The translations under genes were made by a program, and so were the position numbers. Of a DNA stretch of 64,000 bases, positions 8,589 through 21,110 are shown piece after piece. The stretch comes from Lysobacteraceae bacterium PS02065 (GTDB lineage Bacteria > Pseudomonadota > Gammaproteobacteria > Xanthomonadales > Rhodanobacteraceae): contig JASCPI010000015.1 in the NCBI GenBank assembly GCA_029959555.1, positions 1 to 64,000 of the forward strand, given 5' to 3'. The first letter of the stretch is position 1; every line of letters begins with the position of its first letter. Below the pieces are notes generated by a model that saw only the letters and a list, made by a program, of their open reading frames with translations, made no database searches and was not told the origin of the DNA.

Positions 8589-10751
8589 ATGTCGCCTTCG
8601 CGCAGGAACATCCTCGTCACCAACGCGCTGCCGTACGCCAACGGCCCGCTGCACATCGGCCACCTCGTCGGCTACATCCAGGGCGACATCTGGGTGCGTG
8701 CGCGTCGCATGGCCGGCGACACGGTGCACTTCGTCTGCGCCGACGATGCGCACGGCACGCCGATCATGCTCGCGGCCGAGAAGGCCGGGCTCACGCCCGA
8801 GGCGTTCATCGCACCGGTCAAGGCCTCGCACGAACGCGATTTCGCAGCGTTCGGTGTCGCCTTCGACCATTACCACTCCACGCATTCCGACGAGAACCGC
8901 GAGCTCGCCGAGCGCATCTACGCGAGCCTGCGCGATGCCGGCCACATCCGCCGCCGCGCGATCCAGCAGCTGTTCGATCCGGTCAAGCAGATGTTCCTGC
9001 CCGACCGCTACATCAAGGGCATCTGCCCGAAGTGCGGCACGCCGGACCAGTACGGTGACAACTGCGAGAACTGCGGAGCCACGTATTCACCGACCGATCT
9101 CGTCGACCCTCGCTCGGTCGTGTCGGGCGCGACGCCGGAGCTGCGTGATTCCGAGCACCTGTTCTTCGCGGTGAGCGCATTCGAAGGCGTGCTGCGCGAC
9201 TGGCTCGGCGGCAGGCTGACCGGCGCGCCGGTCGCGCATCCGGGCGTGGTCGCCAAGCTCGGCGAATGGCTCGATGCCGACGGCGGCCTGCGCGACTGGG
9301 ACATCTCGCGCGACGCGCCCTACTTCGGCTTCGCGATCCCCGACGCGGCCGGCAAGTACTTCTACGTCTGGCTCGACGCACCGATCGGCTACCTCGCGAG
9401 CTTCAAGGCGCTGTGCGTGCGCGAAGGCCTCGATTTCGACGCGTTCCTCGGCGCCGGCAGCACCGCCGAGATGCACCACTTCATCGGCAAGGACATCGTG
9501 AACTTCCACGGCCTGTTCTGGCCGGCGATGCTGCACGGCGCAGGCCTGCGCGTGCCGACCGCGCTGCACGTAAACGGCTACCTCACCGTCAACGGCGAGA
9601 AGATGTCGAAGTCGCGCGGCACGTTCATCATGGCGCGCACCTACCTCGATGCCGGCCTCAATCCCGAATACCTGCGCTACTACTTCGCGACGAAATCGTC
9701 GGGTGGCGTGGTCGACCTCGACCTCAACCTCGAGGACTTCGCGCAGCGCGTCAACGCCGACATCGTCGGCAAGTTCGTCAACATCGCGAGCCGCTGCGCG
9801 AAACTGCTCGAGACACACTTCGACAACCGCCTGATCGCGCCGTTCTGGCTGTCGAGCCCGGGCGCGCCGCAGCCGCCGCAGCCGTACGAAGCGACTGCCG
9901 TCGCCGCGCTCGCCGCGAGCACGACGAAGCTGCGCGAAGCGGTGGCGTACTACGCCAGCGACGATTTCAACAAGGCGATCAGCGCGATCATGCAGGTCGC
10001 CGACGCGGCCAACGCCTACATCGCGGATGCCGCGCCGTGGGCCGTCGCGAAGGACGAAGCACGCCGTCACGAACTGCACGTGATCCTGTCGACCGGCCTC
10101 AACCTGTTCCGTGCGCTCGCCTGCGCGCTCAAGCCGATCCTGCCCGCGACGGTCGCTGCGGCCGAGCGTTACCTCGCACTGCCGTCCGGCACGTTCGCGG
10201 GCTTCGAGGACATCGCCACGCACCTCGGCGACCACGCGCTCAAGCCGTACGAGCCGCTCGCCACGCGCGTCGACCCCAAGCAGGTCGCGGCGATGGTCGA
10301 GGCCTCGAAGGAATCGCTCGCACCGGCCACCGCTCCCGTCGCTCCGGTGAAGGCGACCGCGACCGCGACCGCTAAGCCTGCCGACGCGGCACCGCCGAAG
10401 GCCGACGTTGCGGCCACGGCGGTGCTGTCGATCGACGAGTTCGCCAAGGTCGACCTGCGCATCGGCCGCGTGCTCGAGTGCGGCTTCGTCGAGGGCTCCG
10501 ACAAGCTGCTGCGCTTCCGCCTCGACGCAGGCGAACTCGGCGAACGCCAGATCTTCTCGGGCATCCGCAGCGCCTACGCCGATCCCGAGGCGCTGGTCGG
10601 CCGCAACGTCGTGTTCGTCGCCAACCTCGCGCCGCGCAAGATGCGCTTCGGCGTGTCCGAGGGCATGATCCTGTCGGCCGGCACCGGCGGCGCGGACCTC
10701 AAGCTGCTCGACGTCGACGAGGGCGCCGTGGCCGGCGCGACGGTGCGCTGA
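8589..10751 (+). CDS. metG: Methionyl-tRNA synthetase
   Basis: 720 residues, the long form of MetRS. The class I signature HIGH is at residues 22-25 and KMSKS near 337-341. A zinc-binding knuckle ([17 protein letters not shown]) is inserted in the connective-peptide region, marking the MetG1-type enzyme. The C-terminal 105 residues are a separate tRNA-binding/dimerisation domain (starting near [12 protein letters not shown]), joined by an Ala/Pro/Thr-rich linker. It charges tRNA-Met and initiator tRNA in the cytoplasm. The start is fixed by the conserved N-terminal strand; the Shine-Dalgarno (GGAA) is weak. Confidence 0.98.
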   Translation: MSPSRRNILVTNALPYANGPLHIGHLVGYIQGDIWVRARRMAGDTVHFVCADDAHGTPIMLAAEKAGLTPEAFIAPVKASHERDFAAFGVAFDHYHSTHSDENRELAERIYASLRDAGHIRRRAIQQLFDPVKQMFLPDRYIKGICPKCGTPDQYGDNCENCGATYSPTDLVDPRSVVSGATPELRDSEHLFFAVSAFEGVLRDWLGGRLTGAPVAHPGVVAKLGEWLDADGGLRDWDISRDAPYFGFAIPDAAGKYFYVWLDAPIGYLASFKALCVREGLDFDAFLGAGSTAEMHHFIGKDIVNFHGLFWPAMLHGAGLRVPTALHVNGYLTVNGEKMSKSRGTFIMARTYLDAGLNPEYLRYYFATKSSGGVVDLDLNLEDFAQRVNADIVGKFVNIASRCAKLLETHFDNRLIAPFWLSSPGAPQPPQPYEATAVAALAASTTKLREAVAYYASDDFNKAISAIMQVADAANAYIADAAPWAVAKDEARRHELHVILSTGLNLFRALACALKPILPATVAAAERYLALPSGTFAGFEDIATHLGDHALKPYEPLATRVDPKQVAAMVEASKESLAPATAPVAPVKATATATAKPADAAPPKADVAATAVLSIDEFAKVDLRIGRVLECGFVEGSDKLLRFRLDAGELGERQIFSGIRSAYADPEALVGRNVVFVANLAPRKMRFGVSEGMILSAGTGGADLKLLDVDEGAVAGATVR

Positions 10752-10779
10752 GCACGCCCTCCACGACGACGGGTCCACC

Positions 10780-11415
10780 ATGGCCGATCGCACGTCGCTG
10801 ATCGACGCCTTGCTGCCGCAGACGCAATGCACGCGCTGCGGCTTCCCGGCGTGCCGTCCCTACGCCGAGGCGATCGATCGCGGCGAGGCCGACATCGACC
10901 GATGCCCTCCCGGTGGCGAGGACGGTGTGGTCGCGCTCGCGACGCTGCTCGGTCGCGCCACCAAGCCGCTCGATCCGGCCTACGGCCTCGAGGCACCACC
11001 TACCGTCGCGGTCATCGACGAAGCCGTCTGCATCGGCTGTACGAAGTGCATCCAGGCCTGCCCGGTCGACGCGATCGTCGGCGCAGCCAGGCACATGCAC
11101 ACGATCGTCGCCGACGAGTGCACCGGCTGCGAGCTGTGCATCGCGCCGTGTCCGGTCGACTGCATCGCGATGGTTCCCGTCGCGGCCGCTCCGCTGCCTC
11201 GCGAGCGCGTGCTCGCGCGCGCCGCGCACGCGCGCAAGCGCTACGAAGCGCGCCGCGGACGCCTCGACACGGGCGACGACGACAGCCTGCAGCGCATCGC
11301 CGACAAGGCACCCGATGTCGTCGCGCAACCGGTCGCCGTGCCGATCAGCCGCAACGCCGTGCTCGAGGCGATCGCGCGCGGCCGCGCACGTCGCCAGCAG
11401 GGACCGTCGACGTGA
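10780..11415 (+). CDS. Soluble RnfB-like iron-sulfur protein
   Basis: 211 residues. The first domain is the RnfB-type Fe-S motif [16 protein letters not shown]...RCPPGG (residues 17-45). Two 4Fe-4S ferredoxin motifs follow, [16 protein letters not shown] and [16 protein letters not shown], and then a charged Arg/Ala tail. Standard RnfB/RsxB begins with a membrane helix; this one does not, and no other rnf genes are adjacent. It is translationally coupled to nth (GTGA overlap), which also carries a 4Fe-4S cluster. It may act as a free electron carrier, possibly maintaining redox or cluster state of a partner; that role is inference. Confidence 0.9.
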   Translation: MADRTSLIDALLPQTQCTRCGFPACRPYAEAIDRGEADIDRCPPGGEDGVVALATLLGRATKPLDPAYGLEAPPTVAVIDEAVCIGCTKCIQACPVDAIVGAARHMHTIVADECTGCELCIAPCPVDCIAMVPVAAAPLPRERVLARAAHARKRYEARRGRLDTGDDDSLQRIADKAPDVVAQPVAVPISRNAVLEAIARGRARRQQGPST

Positions 11416-12047
11416 AACGCACCGACGTCGTCGAGATGTTCTCGCGGCTGCGCGAGCTCAATCCGCACCCGACCACCGAACTCGCCTACACGACGCCGTT
11501 CGAGCTGCTCGTCGCGGTGATCCTGTCGGCGCAGGCCACCGACGTGGGCGTCAACAAGGCCACGCGACGCCTCTACCCGGTCGCGAACACGCCCTCGGCG
11601 ATCCTCGCGCTCGGCGAGGAGGCGCTGAAACGCCACATCAGCACGATCGGCCTGTTCAACGCCAAGGCGAAGAACGTGATCGCGACCTGCCGCATCCTCG
11701 TCGAGCAGTACGACGGCGAAGTGCCACGCGACCGCGCAGCGCTCGAGGCGCTGCCCGGTGTCGGTCGCAAGACCGCCAACGTCGTGCTCAACACCGCGTT
11801 CGGCGAGCCGACCATCGCGGTCGACACGCACATCTTCCGCGTCGCCAACCGCACCGGCCTCGCGCCGGGCAAGGACGTGCGTGCGGTCGAGGACCGGTTG
11901 CTCAAGGTGGTGCCGGCCGAGTTCCGCCAGGATGCGCACCACTGGCTCATCCTGCACGGACGCTACGTGTGCAAGGCGCGCAAGCCCGACTGCCCGCACT
12001 GCGTGATCCGCGATCTCTGCGCGTTCCGGGACAAGACCGCGGCGTGA
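11412..12047 (+). CDS. nth: Endonuclease III
   Basis: 211 residues. The helix-hairpin-helix [12 protein letters not shown] contains the catalytic Lys (about residue 120), the conserved Asp is in VDTHIFR (about 138), and the C-terminal 4Fe-4S loop has C-x6-C-x2-C-x5-C spacing ([17 protein letters not shown]). It is a bifunctional glycosylase/AP lyase that removes oxidised pyrimidines in base excision repair. The GTG start overlaps the TGA of the RnfB-like gene, so translation is coupled. The rnf-nth neighbourhood also exists in E. coli, where rsx genes precede nth. Confidence 0.97.
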   Translation: MKRTDVVEMFSRLRELNPHPTTELAYTTPFELLVAVILSAQATDVGVNKATRRLYPVANTPSAILALGEEALKRHISTIGLFNAKAKNVIATCRILVEQYDGEVPRDRAALEALPGVGRKTANVVLNTAFGEPTIAVDTHIFRVANRTGLAPGKDVRAVEDRLLKVVPAEFRQDAHHWLILHGRYVCKARKPDCPHCVIRDLCAFRDKTAA

Positions 12048-12134
12048 GGGGCCTCGGCCGGGTTCGATGCGGCGTCGGACCCGATGCACGTCGCACATGC
12101 CCGACGCGCGGCGACGCACCGGTCATTCCGCTCT

Positions 12135-12824
12135 TCAACGCCTCCGGCGTCCCACGGTCACATAGGCGAGGCCTTCGTAACCGTAGGCGTACTGCATCTC
12201 CTCGCGATGGATCGGCAGGAAGATCGTCGTCCCGGCGACCGGCATGATCGACGTCGCAGCCTCCCTCACGAAGCTTTTTCCGACGTACGCGGGGTCCGCC
12301 GCGACGATCAGGTAGCGCGCGCCGGCGAGGGCGCCGTCCAGGGCGATCGTCGCGGCATGCCCTTCCGACGACCATTTCATGAACCGGTCGTCGTACACCG
12401 GGATGATCGGTTCTCCGATCGGTTCGTGCCGTTCGGAAAGAAGGATGACGACGGGACGGAAGATCGGCTTGTCGCCACTGACGAGCTCCACGGCGGACAC
12501 GCGCAACGCATCGCCACTGGACAAGGGCGGCAACGCGAGTGCCTTGAGTCGACTCCTGCCGAACGGGAAGTCGAACAGCGGGCTGCCCTTCCTGAGCACG
12601 ACCTCGAACTCGTTGCCGGCTTCGAGCGGCGTGTACACGAGCTCGCCGTAGGTGCTGCAACACGCGGAGCCTTCCGCGACACGTTGCGCGGTCTGCTCGG
12701 CCTGTGCGTCGCGAAAAGCGGCGCGCCGCGCGAGCTTCTCGGCCATGCAACCCGACACCAGCAGGGCCGTCGTGAATCCGACCCCGCAGCGCAACGCGAA
12801 CCGCCCCAACGTCCCCATCGACAT
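12135..12824 (-). CDS. Lipoprotein, possibly MalM-like
   Basis: 229 residues. A lipoprotein signal peptide has the lipobox LVSGC. A helical segment leads to CCSTYGELVYTPLEAG and then a beta-rich domain with RPVVILL and PIHREEMQYAYGYEG. The paired cysteines followed by a hydrophobic strand resemble MalM-family periplasmic proteins, but I recognise this only loosely and there are no maltose genes nearby. The ATG at 12824 has GGAG six bases upstream; an alternative ATG is at 12818. It lies downstream of hutU on the same strand (62 bp gap), so it could be read through from hutU. Confidence 0.75.
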   Translation of the reverse strand: MSMGTLGRFALRCGVGFTTALLVSGCMAEKLARRAAFRDAQAEQTAQRVAEGSACCSTYGELVYTPLEAGNEFEVVLRKGSPLFDFPFGRSRLKALALPPLSSGDALRVSAVELVSGDKPIFRPVVILLSERHEPIGEPIIPVYDDRFMKWSSEGHAATIALDGALAGARYLIVAADPAYVGKSFVREAATSIMPVAGTTIFLPIHREEMQYAYGYEGLAYVTVGRRRR

Positions 12825-12886
12825 TCCCCGCTCCCTCGATTCGCCCTGCCCGCCGGGGCGATGCCCGCGGCACCGCCCCTTGCCAT

Positions 12887-14563
<1,677 letters not shown>

Positions 14564-14782
14564 GCGGGTCTCCGGGGAAGGCAAGGCGGCGATTATCGCC
14601 GGCTCGCGCGCCAGCGGCGACCGCGGGGGTTCCGCGACGTCGCGATCGCGCCAGACGCCCTCCTCCCCGGCACGTGCCGATCCACCGCCCTGCCGGGGCG
14701 TCCAGCCCTCGAGGTACTTGCGCATGAGCCAATAGCCGCCGGCGAGGCAACCGACGATGACGGCGAGTTCGGCGAAGCTCAC
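14564..14782 (-). CDS. Small membrane ORF running in frame into hutU
   Basis: A GTG at 14782 overlaps the stop of the preceding membrane-protein gene (GTGA). It opens a frame encoding one transmembrane helix (residues 3-18, [16 protein letters not shown]) and then a charged, low-complexity stretch. There is no stop codon before the hutU ATG, and the frame is the same as hutU. The overlapping start and TM helix look like a real coupled gene. Either the product is a 631-residue membrane-anchored urocanase, or a formerly longer gene lost its 3' part when hutU was joined here. The N-terminus reminds me of membrane J-domain proteins that accompany DUF2167 operons, but the J domain is missing. Confidence 0.45.
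14592..14597 (-). promoter_or_regulatory. Possible -10 box for hutU
   Basis: Read on the minus strand this is GATAAT, followed by a GGAG and the hutU ATG about 30 bases downstream. The same 9-mer GATAATCGC occurs upstream of hutF (19804-19812), suggesting a shared promoter style. No clear -35 element is seen at either site. Confidence 0.35.
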
Positions 14783-15525
14783 GGCGTGTCTCCGGAAACG
14801 GCTGCAGGCGCGGCATCGCCGCGAAGGAGGTCGCGGTACGCACGCACGCGCTCGAACGTGTCGCTGCCCGGCTCGTGGAAGACCAGTCGCGCGTCGAGAT
14901 CGGCAGCCATGTGCGCATGCGCCTCGGCGCGCGTCGGCGCATCGAGGTAGGCCGCGAGATCGTCGCCTGGAGACAGCTTCAGCGACAGCTTGCGGATCAG
15001 GTTCGGCGCGACCGGCGGACAGACCGCGCATTCGAACGCGACGAGCGCGTACGCACCCCAGCCGAGGCCTAGCGCGCGCCGCAGCATCGCGAGCCGTACC
15101 ACCAGCATCCACACCGACAGCCATGCGAGCAGCGCGACGAGCACGAACACGGGCGTGGTCGCGACGATCAGCGTGATCGGCGTCGCGACGATCACGAGCA
15201 GGCCGGACAGGGCGACCCACGGCGACAGCCGCGACAGTTGCGCATGCAAGGCGTCGATGCGTGCGCGCGCGGCGTCGGCGCCTTCGGGCGGATCGAGCGT
15301 GTCGCGCACGCGCCAGGTCACGCGCCACGCACTCGTGAAAGGCCACCACGGCGCGAGCATGAGCACGCGCCGGCCGGCCACCCACGGCTGCGACGAGCCG
15401 AACGCGATGCGCACGCGGCGCCCGCGTTCGACGACGGCCTCGTTGACGTGCAGCAGCAGCACGCCATCGATCAGGAAGATCAGGACGACCGCCGCGGCGA
15501 ACTGGATCTCCGCGGAGATCCCCAT
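14779..15525 (-). CDS. Inner-membrane protein, unknown
   Basis: 248 residues with an N-terminal helix ([18 protein letters not shown]), two further helices in the middle (about residues 103-140), and a soluble C-terminal part. It contains two cysteines in ECAVCPP, next to the predicted membrane boundary. Its ATG is only two bases after the stop of the DUF2167 gene, and its own stop overlaps the GTG of the next small ORF, so the three form a translationally coupled unit. I do not recognise a named family. Confidence 0.8.
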   Translation of the reverse strand: MGISAEIQFAAAVVLIFLIDGVLLLHVNEAVVERGRRVRIAFGSSQPWVAGRRVLMLAPWWPFTSAWRVTWRVRDTLDPPEGADAARARIDALHAQLSRLSPWVALSGLLVIVATPITLIVATTPVFVLVALLAWLSVWMLVVRLAMLRRALGLGWGAYALVAFECAVCPPVAPNLIRKLSLKLSPGDDLAAYLDAPTRAEAHAHMAADLDARLVFHEPGSDTFERVRAYRDLLRGDAAPAAVSGDTP

Positions 15526-15527
15526 GC

Positions 15528-16346
15528 TCAGGTCTTGTTGCGGTTGAACAGCTTGCCGAGCAACGCGAAGAGGCCGACCGCGCCACCGACGATGAGCTTC
15601 CAGAACTTGGCGAGGAAACCGGTCTTGGCCGCCACCGCGGCGGCACCGCCGACCACGAGCGCGGCGAGGCCGTATTCGGCGACGCGGTCGCCCTCACGGT
15701 ACTCGGCGTAGCCTTCGCCGGGCTTGAACGCGAAACCGGCCAGCGAGGTCTTGAACGAGGCGACGTCACGCTGCAGCGTCTCGGGATCGCTGACCAGCGT
15801 GGCATTCATGACACCCGTGCGGCCGAGCAGGCGCACCGTGTAGTTGACCGACTCGCCGTCGGCGCTGCGCAGCTTGAGCGCCCACTCGAGGCGACGCGTC
15901 TGCTCGTCGTAATGCGGCGTGACCGCCCAGCCTTCGGTGTGCAGCTCGCCGAGGCCGAGCTTGCGGCGGTACTCGTTGGCCGGACCGTCGTTCTCCTTCA
16001 TCGTCGCGAGCAGCGCGTCGGCGTCGATCTTCTCGTCGTCCTTGACGTAACCGACCGGATCGAACGTGAAGGTCGCCCACCAGTTCTCGTCGGTCGCGAC
16101 GACGATGTAGTTGCCTTCCTCAGGGATGTTGCCGGTCATCTCGAGGAAGCGCTTGCTGTTGGCCTCGTCGAGGAACGACAGCGATTCCGTGGTCTTGATG
16201 ACCGCCTTCGAGGCGATGTCCTCGGCGGCGGGCCCCTTGTGCCAGTCGAGCGAGGCGAACGGGCTGGCCTCTTCGGCCTGGGTGTCCTGGGCGAGGACGG
16301 GCGCACTCGACAGCGCGACGGCGAGGGTCAGCAGCAACGACTTCAT
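15528..16346 (-). CDS. DUF2167 family membrane protein
   Basis: 272 residues: signal peptide (ending VLA-QD), a large periplasmic domain with the DUF2167 landmarks [26 protein letters not shown] and [16 protein letters not shown], and two hydrophobic C-terminal helices ([14 protein letters not shown] and [14 protein letters not shown]) ending NRNKT. The family is widespread in Proteobacteria and uncharacterised; a role in envelope homeostasis is only a guess. The ATG has AAGGAG eight bases upstream. It leads a tightly packed unit with the following membrane protein. Confidence 0.9.
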   Translation of the reverse strand: MKSLLLTLAVALSSAPVLAQDTQAEEASPFASLDWHKGPAAEDIASKAVIKTTESLSFLDEANSKRFLEMTGNIPEEGNYIVVATDENWWATFTFDPVGYVKDDEKIDADALLATMKENDGPANEYRRKLGLGELHTEGWAVTPHYDEQTRRLEWALKLRSADGESVNYTVRLLGRTGVMNATLVSDPETLQRDVASFKTSLAGFAFKPGEGYAEYREGDRVAEYGLAALVVGGAAAVAAKTGFLAKFWKLIVGGAVGLFALLGKLFNRNKT

Positions 16347-16564
16347 CGGGAAACTCCTTCCTGGTGCCATCCGGGACGTGGGTTGAGGGGACACGACGAC
16401 ATCCGCGCCGGCCTCAGGCCCGCGAACGTCGCGTTGGTGTTTTCCCCGTGGCGGAGGATACCAGCGCGATCGATCGTGCGGCATGGCGCCGTCGCACGTT
16501 CCACGCTGCGCAACGCCGGGACAGGCCACGCGCGCAGACGACGGAGGCCGCACCGGCCCGGACG

Positions 16565-16963
16565 TCACCTCACGCGTACGCGCCACACCACTTCCCGCTG
16601 GGGCGCGACCTGCTCCCATGGCCGCCGATAGCGCAGGCGCAGTTCGGTATCACCGGCCTTGACCGCGCGGTAGCGGTACGTCGCCGTGGTCGGACTGCCG
16701 ATGCGTGGCCTTTCCGACTCCGGCGCGGGTGACGCCGAGGTGCCGGCGGCGGGCTTGTCGGGGACGAGCACGCCGGCACCGTCGTCGACACGCTCCCACG
16801 CATAGCCGGTCGATGCGTTGCCCTGCAGGCGCAGGACCAGGACGTCGCCGTCCTCGATCTCGACGACCGCGTCCGCGGGCCGCGCGAGGAGGTCGATCTC
16901 GGCCGCCTGCGCGGACGGGATCGCGCACCATGCGAAGGCGAAGATGATGAAGGGCTTGCGCAT
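16565..16963 (-). CDS. Chagasin (I42) family cysteine-protease inhibitor
   Basis: 132 residues with a signal peptide (ending AQA). The mature domain carries the three loop motifs of chagasin-type inhibitors: NASTGYAWE (the NPTTGY loop) near residue 49, a middle loop, and YRRPWEQ (the RPW loop) near residue 112. These proteins are tight-binding inhibitors of papain-like cysteine proteases and would act in the periplasm or outside the cell. Residues 68-85 are a Ser/Ala/Pro-rich insertion in the middle loop region. The ATG has GGAG six bases upstream. No papain-like protease is in the window, so the target may be foreign or encoded elsewhere. Confidence 0.85.
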   Translation of the reverse strand: MRKPFIIFAFAWCAIPSAQAAEIDLLARPADAVVEIEDGDVLVLRLQGNASTGYAWERVDDGAGVLVPDKPAAGTSASPAPESERPRIGSPTTATYRYRAVKAGDTELRLRYRRPWEQVAPQREVVWRVRVR

Positions 16964-17073
16964 GCGCGGCTCCTTGTCGCGGCGAGCGCCGAGCTTAGCG
17001 CGCATGGCCTCCGGCATTGGCGAAGTGCAACACGGCTGCGCGACAATCGCGACCTGCCTTGCGCGTTGCCTCC

Positions 17074-18381
17074 ATGACCCTCTTCCGTCTGCTCGCCAGC
17101 CTGCTCGCCGTGCTCGCCACGGCCTGCACGTCCCCCGCTCGCCGCGAGGCCGCGCCGCCGTCGCTGCTCGCCGCGGATGCGCCACTGATCCTCGTCTCGA
17201 TCGACGGTTTCCGTGCCGACTACCTCGATCGCGGCTTCACGCCGACGCTCGCGCATCTCGGTGCGGAGGGCGTGCGCGCGGGCTTCATGCGTCCCTCGTT
17301 CCCGTCGCTGACGTTCCCGAACCACTACACGCTGATCACGGGCCTGCGGCCGGACCGCAACGGCATCGTCGCGAACATGATGGAGGACGCCTCGATCCCG
17401 GGGCAGACCTTCCGCGCGACCAACCGCGAGGCGATCGGCGATGCGCGCTGGTGGGACGGTGCGACACCGCTCTGGACCACCGCGCAACGCGCGGGCATGC
17501 GCACCGCGACGGTGTTCTGGCCGGCATCCGAGGCACCGGTGCACGGCGCGCATCCGGACCAGTGGTTGCCGTTCGATACCACGATGACGCCCGACGCACG
17601 CGTCGACACGCTGCTGACGTGGCTCGACGTGCCGGTCGAGCGCAGGCCGCGCTTCATGACGCTGTACTTCGACGGCATCGACAAGGCCGGCCATCACTAC
17701 GGGCCGACATCAGCCGAAGTCGACGCCGAGCTGCGCCGCGTCGACGCCGCGCTCGCACGCCTGCTCGAAGGCCTTGCGGCACGCGGCCTGCGCGAACGCA
17801 CCAACCTCGTCGTCGTATCCGACCACGGCATGGCCTCGACCTCGCCCGAGCGCGTGATCCGTCTCGACGACGTCGTGCCGCTCGATGACGTGCACGTGGT
17901 GATGTGGGGCGTGATCACCGGACTCGTGCCGAAGGTCGGCAGCGAAGCGCTCGTCGAACGCCGCCTGCTCGCCCCGCACGAGCACATGACCTGCCGGCGC
18001 AAGTCCGAGTTGCCGCCCGAACTGCATTACGGCCGGCATCCGCGCGTGCCACCGCTGCTGTGCATCGCCGACCACGGCTGGATCATCTTCAGCCACGCCA
18101 TCATGGCGCGCAAAAGCCACTTCTCGCTCGGCGAGCACGGCTACGCGACCGACCACCCGGACATGCGCGCGATCTTCATGGCCTCGGGCCCGGCGTTCGG
18201 GAAACGGCGCGTGATCGCGCCGTTCGACAATGTCGACGTCTACCCGCTGCTCGCGCGCGTGCTCGGCGTGACACCGGAGCCGAACGACGGCGACCTCGCC
18301 GAGGTCGCCGGCGCGCTCGCGGTACCGCCGGACGCCGCGCGTCAGATCCCCGCGGCAAGGCGCTCGACGACCGCCTTGTAA
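17074..18381 (+). CDS. Nucleotide pyrophosphatase/phosphodiesterase, lipoprotein
   Basis: 435 residues of the alkaline-phosphatase superfamily, NPP type. After a lipoprotein signal (lipobox ATAC) come [14 protein letters not shown] (first metal Asp), [16 protein letters not shown] (nucleophile Thr), [20 protein letters not shown] and the final metal His region [14 protein letters not shown]. It would hydrolyse nucleotide di/triphosphates or dinucleotides to NMPs at the cell surface or in the periplasm. Well-studied homologues come from Xanthomonas. Its last 40 bases overlap the 3' end of convergent hutF. The ATG at 17074 begins directly at the signal peptide. Confidence 0.93.
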   Translation: MTLFRLLASLLAVLATACTSPARREAAPPSLLAADAPLILVSIDGFRADYLDRGFTPTLAHLGAEGVRAGFMRPSFPSLTFPNHYTLITGLRPDRNGIVANMMEDASIPGQTFRATNREAIGDARWWDGATPLWTTAQRAGMRTATVFWPASEAPVHGAHPDQWLPFDTTMTPDARVDTLLTWLDVPVERRPRFMTLYFDGIDKAGHHYGPTSAEVDAELRRVDAALARLLEGLAARGLRERTNLVVVSDHGMASTSPERVIRLDDVVPLDDVHVVMWGVITGLVPKVGSEALVERRLLAPHEHMTCRRKSELPPELHYGRHPRVPPLLCIADHGWIIFSHAIMARKSHFSLGEHGYATDHPDMRAIFMASGPAFGKRRVIAPFDNVDVYPLLARVLGVTPEPNDGDLAEVAGALAVPPDAARQIPAARRSTTAL

Positions 18382-19781
18382 CGACGCGCGATGCGCGTCC
18401 CATCGCGGTGCACGCCGTCGGCGACGACCTTCTCGCCTTCGACGTAGACATCACGCACGAGGTTCGTGTTGCCCGCGAACAGCCACGTGTCGACGAGGTG
18501 CGCGGCATCGCGTCCGGCGAGCAGCGGCGAGGTGTCGTCGAGCACGAGCAGGTCCGCGCGCGGGCCCAGCGTGCGCGTCGCGCGGTCGCCGCCTTCGAAC
18601 CAGCCGGTCGCCACGCCGGCGGCCTGCGCACCGCCCGCGAGCGCGGCCGCGAACAGCTTTTCGCCCGTGCTCGGCGTGCGCAGGTCGGACGAGACGTTGC
18701 GATGCCGCGTGACGAGGCGTTGGCCGTACTCGAGCCAGCGCAGGTCCTCGACCGGCGACACCGAGATGTGGCTGTCCGAGCCGATGCCGATCACGCCGCC
18801 CTCGTCGAGGTAGGCACGCAGCGGGAACAGGCCGTCGCCGAGGTTGGCCTCGGTGGTCGGGCACAGTCCCGCCACCGCGCCGGTCGCGGCGAGGCGCGTG
18901 GTCTCGCGCTCGTCGAGATGGGTCGCGTGCACGAGGCACCAGCGCCGATCGACGGGAGCGTTGTCGAGCAGCCACTCGACCGGGCGCGCGTCGCGCACGG
19001 CGAGGCAGTCCTGCACCTCGCCGATCTGTTCGGCGATGTGGATGTGGATCGGCATGTCGACGGCCGGTGTGCCGTCGCGAGACGGGGCCATCGCGGCGAT
19101 GCCGTCGAGCACGGCACGCATCGCCGACGGCGGCACCGCGCGCAGCGAATGCAGCGCGATGCCGACGCGCACGCGCGGGCTCTCGGCCATGCGCAGGCGC
19201 TCGACGAGGCGCAGGAAGCCGTCGACGTCGTGTGCGAAGCGACGCTGGCGTTCGCCGAGCGGACGGCCGTCGAAGCCGCCGGTCATGTACAGCGTCGGCA
19301 GCAGCGTGAGGCCGATGCCGGCCTCCTGAGCCGCGTCGATGATCGCGAGCGCCATCGCAGCCGGATCGGCGTAGGGTCGGCCGTCGGGCTGGTGATGCAG
19401 GTAATGGAACTCGCAGACGTGCGTGTAGCCGGCCGCGAGCATCTCGACGTAGAGCTGGCTCGCGATCGCGCGCAGGTCGTCGGGGCCGACGCGCCCCGCG
19501 AACGCGTACATGACCTCGCGCCAGGTCCAGAAACTGTCCTGCGCATCGCCACGGCGTTCGGCGAGTCCGGCCATCGCACGCTGGAACGCGTGCGAATGCA
19601 GGTTCGGCATGCCCGGCACGATCCAGCGCCCGAGCGGCTCGGCGCCGTCGCGCGACGACGACGGCGCGGCCTCGAGCAGCGCACCGCGCAGCAGGTCGCC
19701 ACCGTCGATCTCGAAGCGCACGTCGCGTGCCCAACCCTGCGGCAGCCAGGCGTGATCGGCGTGGAAGAGGCGGTTCGGCAT
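18342..19781 (-). CDS. hutF: Formimidoylglutamate deiminase
   Basis: 479 residues of the amidohydrolase superfamily. Metal ligands are in [13 protein letters not shown] and HIHIAEQ, with LVHATH and IGSDSHIS further on; [16 protein letters not shown] is characteristic of HutF. It deiminates N-formimino-L-glutamate to N-formyl-L-glutamate, the longer histidine route that is completed by HutG (not seen here). The ATG at 19781 has GGAG six bases upstream. It diverges from hutI over an 81-bp gap, so the two probably share a control region. Confidence 0.95.
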   Translation of the reverse strand: MPNRLFHADHAWLPQGWARDVRFEIDGGDLLRGALLEAAPSSSRDGAEPLGRWIVPGMPNLHSHAFQRAMAGLAERRGDAQDSFWTWREVMYAFAGRVGPDDLRAIASQLYVEMLAAGYTHVCEFHYLHHQPDGRPYADPAAMALAIIDAAQEAGIGLTLLPTLYMTGGFDGRPLGERQRRFAHDVDGFLRLVERLRMAESPRVRVGIALHSLRAVPPSAMRAVLDGIAAMAPSRDGTPAVDMPIHIHIAEQIGEVQDCLAVRDARPVEWLLDNAPVDRRWCLVHATHLDERETTRLAATGAVAGLCPTTEANLGDGLFPLRAYLDEGGVIGIGSDSHISVSPVEDLRWLEYGQRLVTRHRNVSSDLRTPSTGEKLFAAALAGGAQAAGVATGWFEGGDRATRTLGPRADLLVLDDTSPLLAGRDAAHLVDTWLFAGNTNLVRDVYVEGEKVVADGVHRDGTRIARRYKAVVERLAAGI

Positions 19782-19862
19782 GCGCGGCTCCGGAAGTCGA
19801 TCCGCGATTATCCCCGTTCCCGCTGCGGCGGCGGAAGCATGGCGTTCTGCGATACTCCGGGC
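19782..19862. promoter_or_regulatory. Divergent control region between hutF and hutI
   Basis: 81 bp between two head-to-head hut genes. On the minus strand GATAAT (19807-19812) is a possible -10 for hutF and is part of GATAATCGC, shared with the region upstream of hutU. For hutI, GATACT near 19852-19857 is too close to the start for a normal leader. I see no clear palindrome for a HutC-type repressor. Confidence 0.35.
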
Positions 19863-21110
19863 ATGACCGAACCGACTCCCGACGGCCGCTGGGACGGCCT
19901 CCTGCTCGATTGCCGTCTCGCCACGATGCAGCCAGGCGGCACACCGTTCGGCGCGATCGAGGACGCCGCGCTGGGCTGGCACGACGGCCGCATCGTGTTC
20001 GCGGGACGCGCCGCCGACCTTCCGGGCGATCCCGCGACGCTCGCGCGCCACGTCGAACACGCCGGCGGTGCCTGGGTCACGCCCGGCCTCGTCGACTGCC
20101 ACACGCACCTCGTGTTCGGCGGCCACCGCGCGCGCGAGTTCGACCTGCGCCTCAACGGCGCGACCTACGAGGAGATCGCGCGCGCCGGCGGCGGCATCGC
20201 CTCCACCGTTCGCGCGACGCGAGCGCTCGACGACGACGCCCTGCTCGCGCAGGCCCTGCCGCGTGCCCGCGCACTCGTGCGCGACGGCGTCACGACGATC
20301 GAGATCAAGTCCGGCTACGGCCTCGACCTCGACAGCGAGCTGCGCATGCTGCGCGTCGCGCGACGCATCGGCGAGGTGCTCGGCATCGGCGTGCGCACGA
20401 CCTTCCTCGGCGCGCATGCGCTGCCACCCGAGTACGCGGGGCGCCAGGACGCCTACGTCGACCATCTCTGCGAGACGATGCTGCCCGAGGTCGCGCGCAG
20501 CGGGCTCGCCGACGCGGTCGACGCGTTCTGCGAGTCGATCGCGTTCTCGCCCGCGCAGACGCGCCGCGTGTTCGAGGTCGCGCGCGCGCACGGCCTGCGC
20601 GTCAAGCTGCACGCGGACCAGTTGTCCGATCTCGGCGGCGGCGCGCTGAGCGCTGCGTTCGACGGCCTCTCGGCCGACCACATCGAACACACCAGCGTCG
20701 ACGGCGTGCGCGCGATGGCCGCGGCAGGCACCGTCGCCGTGCTGCTGCCCGGTGCGTTCTACGCGTTGCGCGACACCCATCTGCCGCCGATCGCGGCCCT
20801 GCGCGAGCACGGCGTGCCGATGGCCGTCGCGACCGACCTCAACCCCGGCACCTCGCCGCTGCTCTCGTTGCGCCTCGCCATGAACATGGCGTGCACGCTG
20901 TTCCGGCTCACGCCGGAAGAGGCCCTGCGTGGCGCGACCGTGCAAGCGGCGCGCGCCCTCGGCCTCGACGACCGCGGCCGCCTGGAAAGCGGACTACGCG
21001 CCGACTTCACGGTCTGGGACGCCGACCATCCCGCCGACCTCGCCTACTGGATCGGCGGTACGCTCGCGCGGCGCGTCGTCGCCGGCGGCCGCGACGTGAT
21101 GCCGGCGTGA
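19863..21110 (+). CDS. hutI: Imidazolonepropionase
   Basis: 415 residues, usual family length. Metal ligands are in [16 protein letters not shown] and KLHADQ, with [17 protein letters not shown] and the late Asp in [10 protein letters not shown]. It hydrolyses 4-imidazolone-5-propionate to formiminoglutamate, feeding HutF encoded divergently. Its stop codon overlaps the GTG of the following patatin gene, so the two are coupled. No strong Shine-Dalgarno precedes the ATG. Confidence 0.96.
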   Translation: MTEPTPDGRWDGLLLDCRLATMQPGGTPFGAIEDAALGWHDGRIVFAGRAADLPGDPATLARHVEHAGGAWVTPGLVDCHTHLVFGGHRAREFDLRLNGATYEEIARAGGGIASTVRATRALDDDALLAQALPRARALVRDGVTTIEIKSGYGLDLDSELRMLRVARRIGEVLGIGVRTTFLGAHALPPEYAGRQDAYVDHLCETMLPEVARSGLADAVDAFCESIAFSPAQTRRVFEVARAHGLRVKLHADQLSDLGGGALSAAFDGLSADHIEHTSVDGVRAMAAAGTVAVLLPGAFYALRDTHLPPIAALREHGVPMAVATDLNPGTSPLLSLRLAMNMACTLFRLTPEEALRGATVQAARALGLDDRGRLESGLRADFTVWDADHPADLAYWIGGTLARRVVAGGRDVMPA

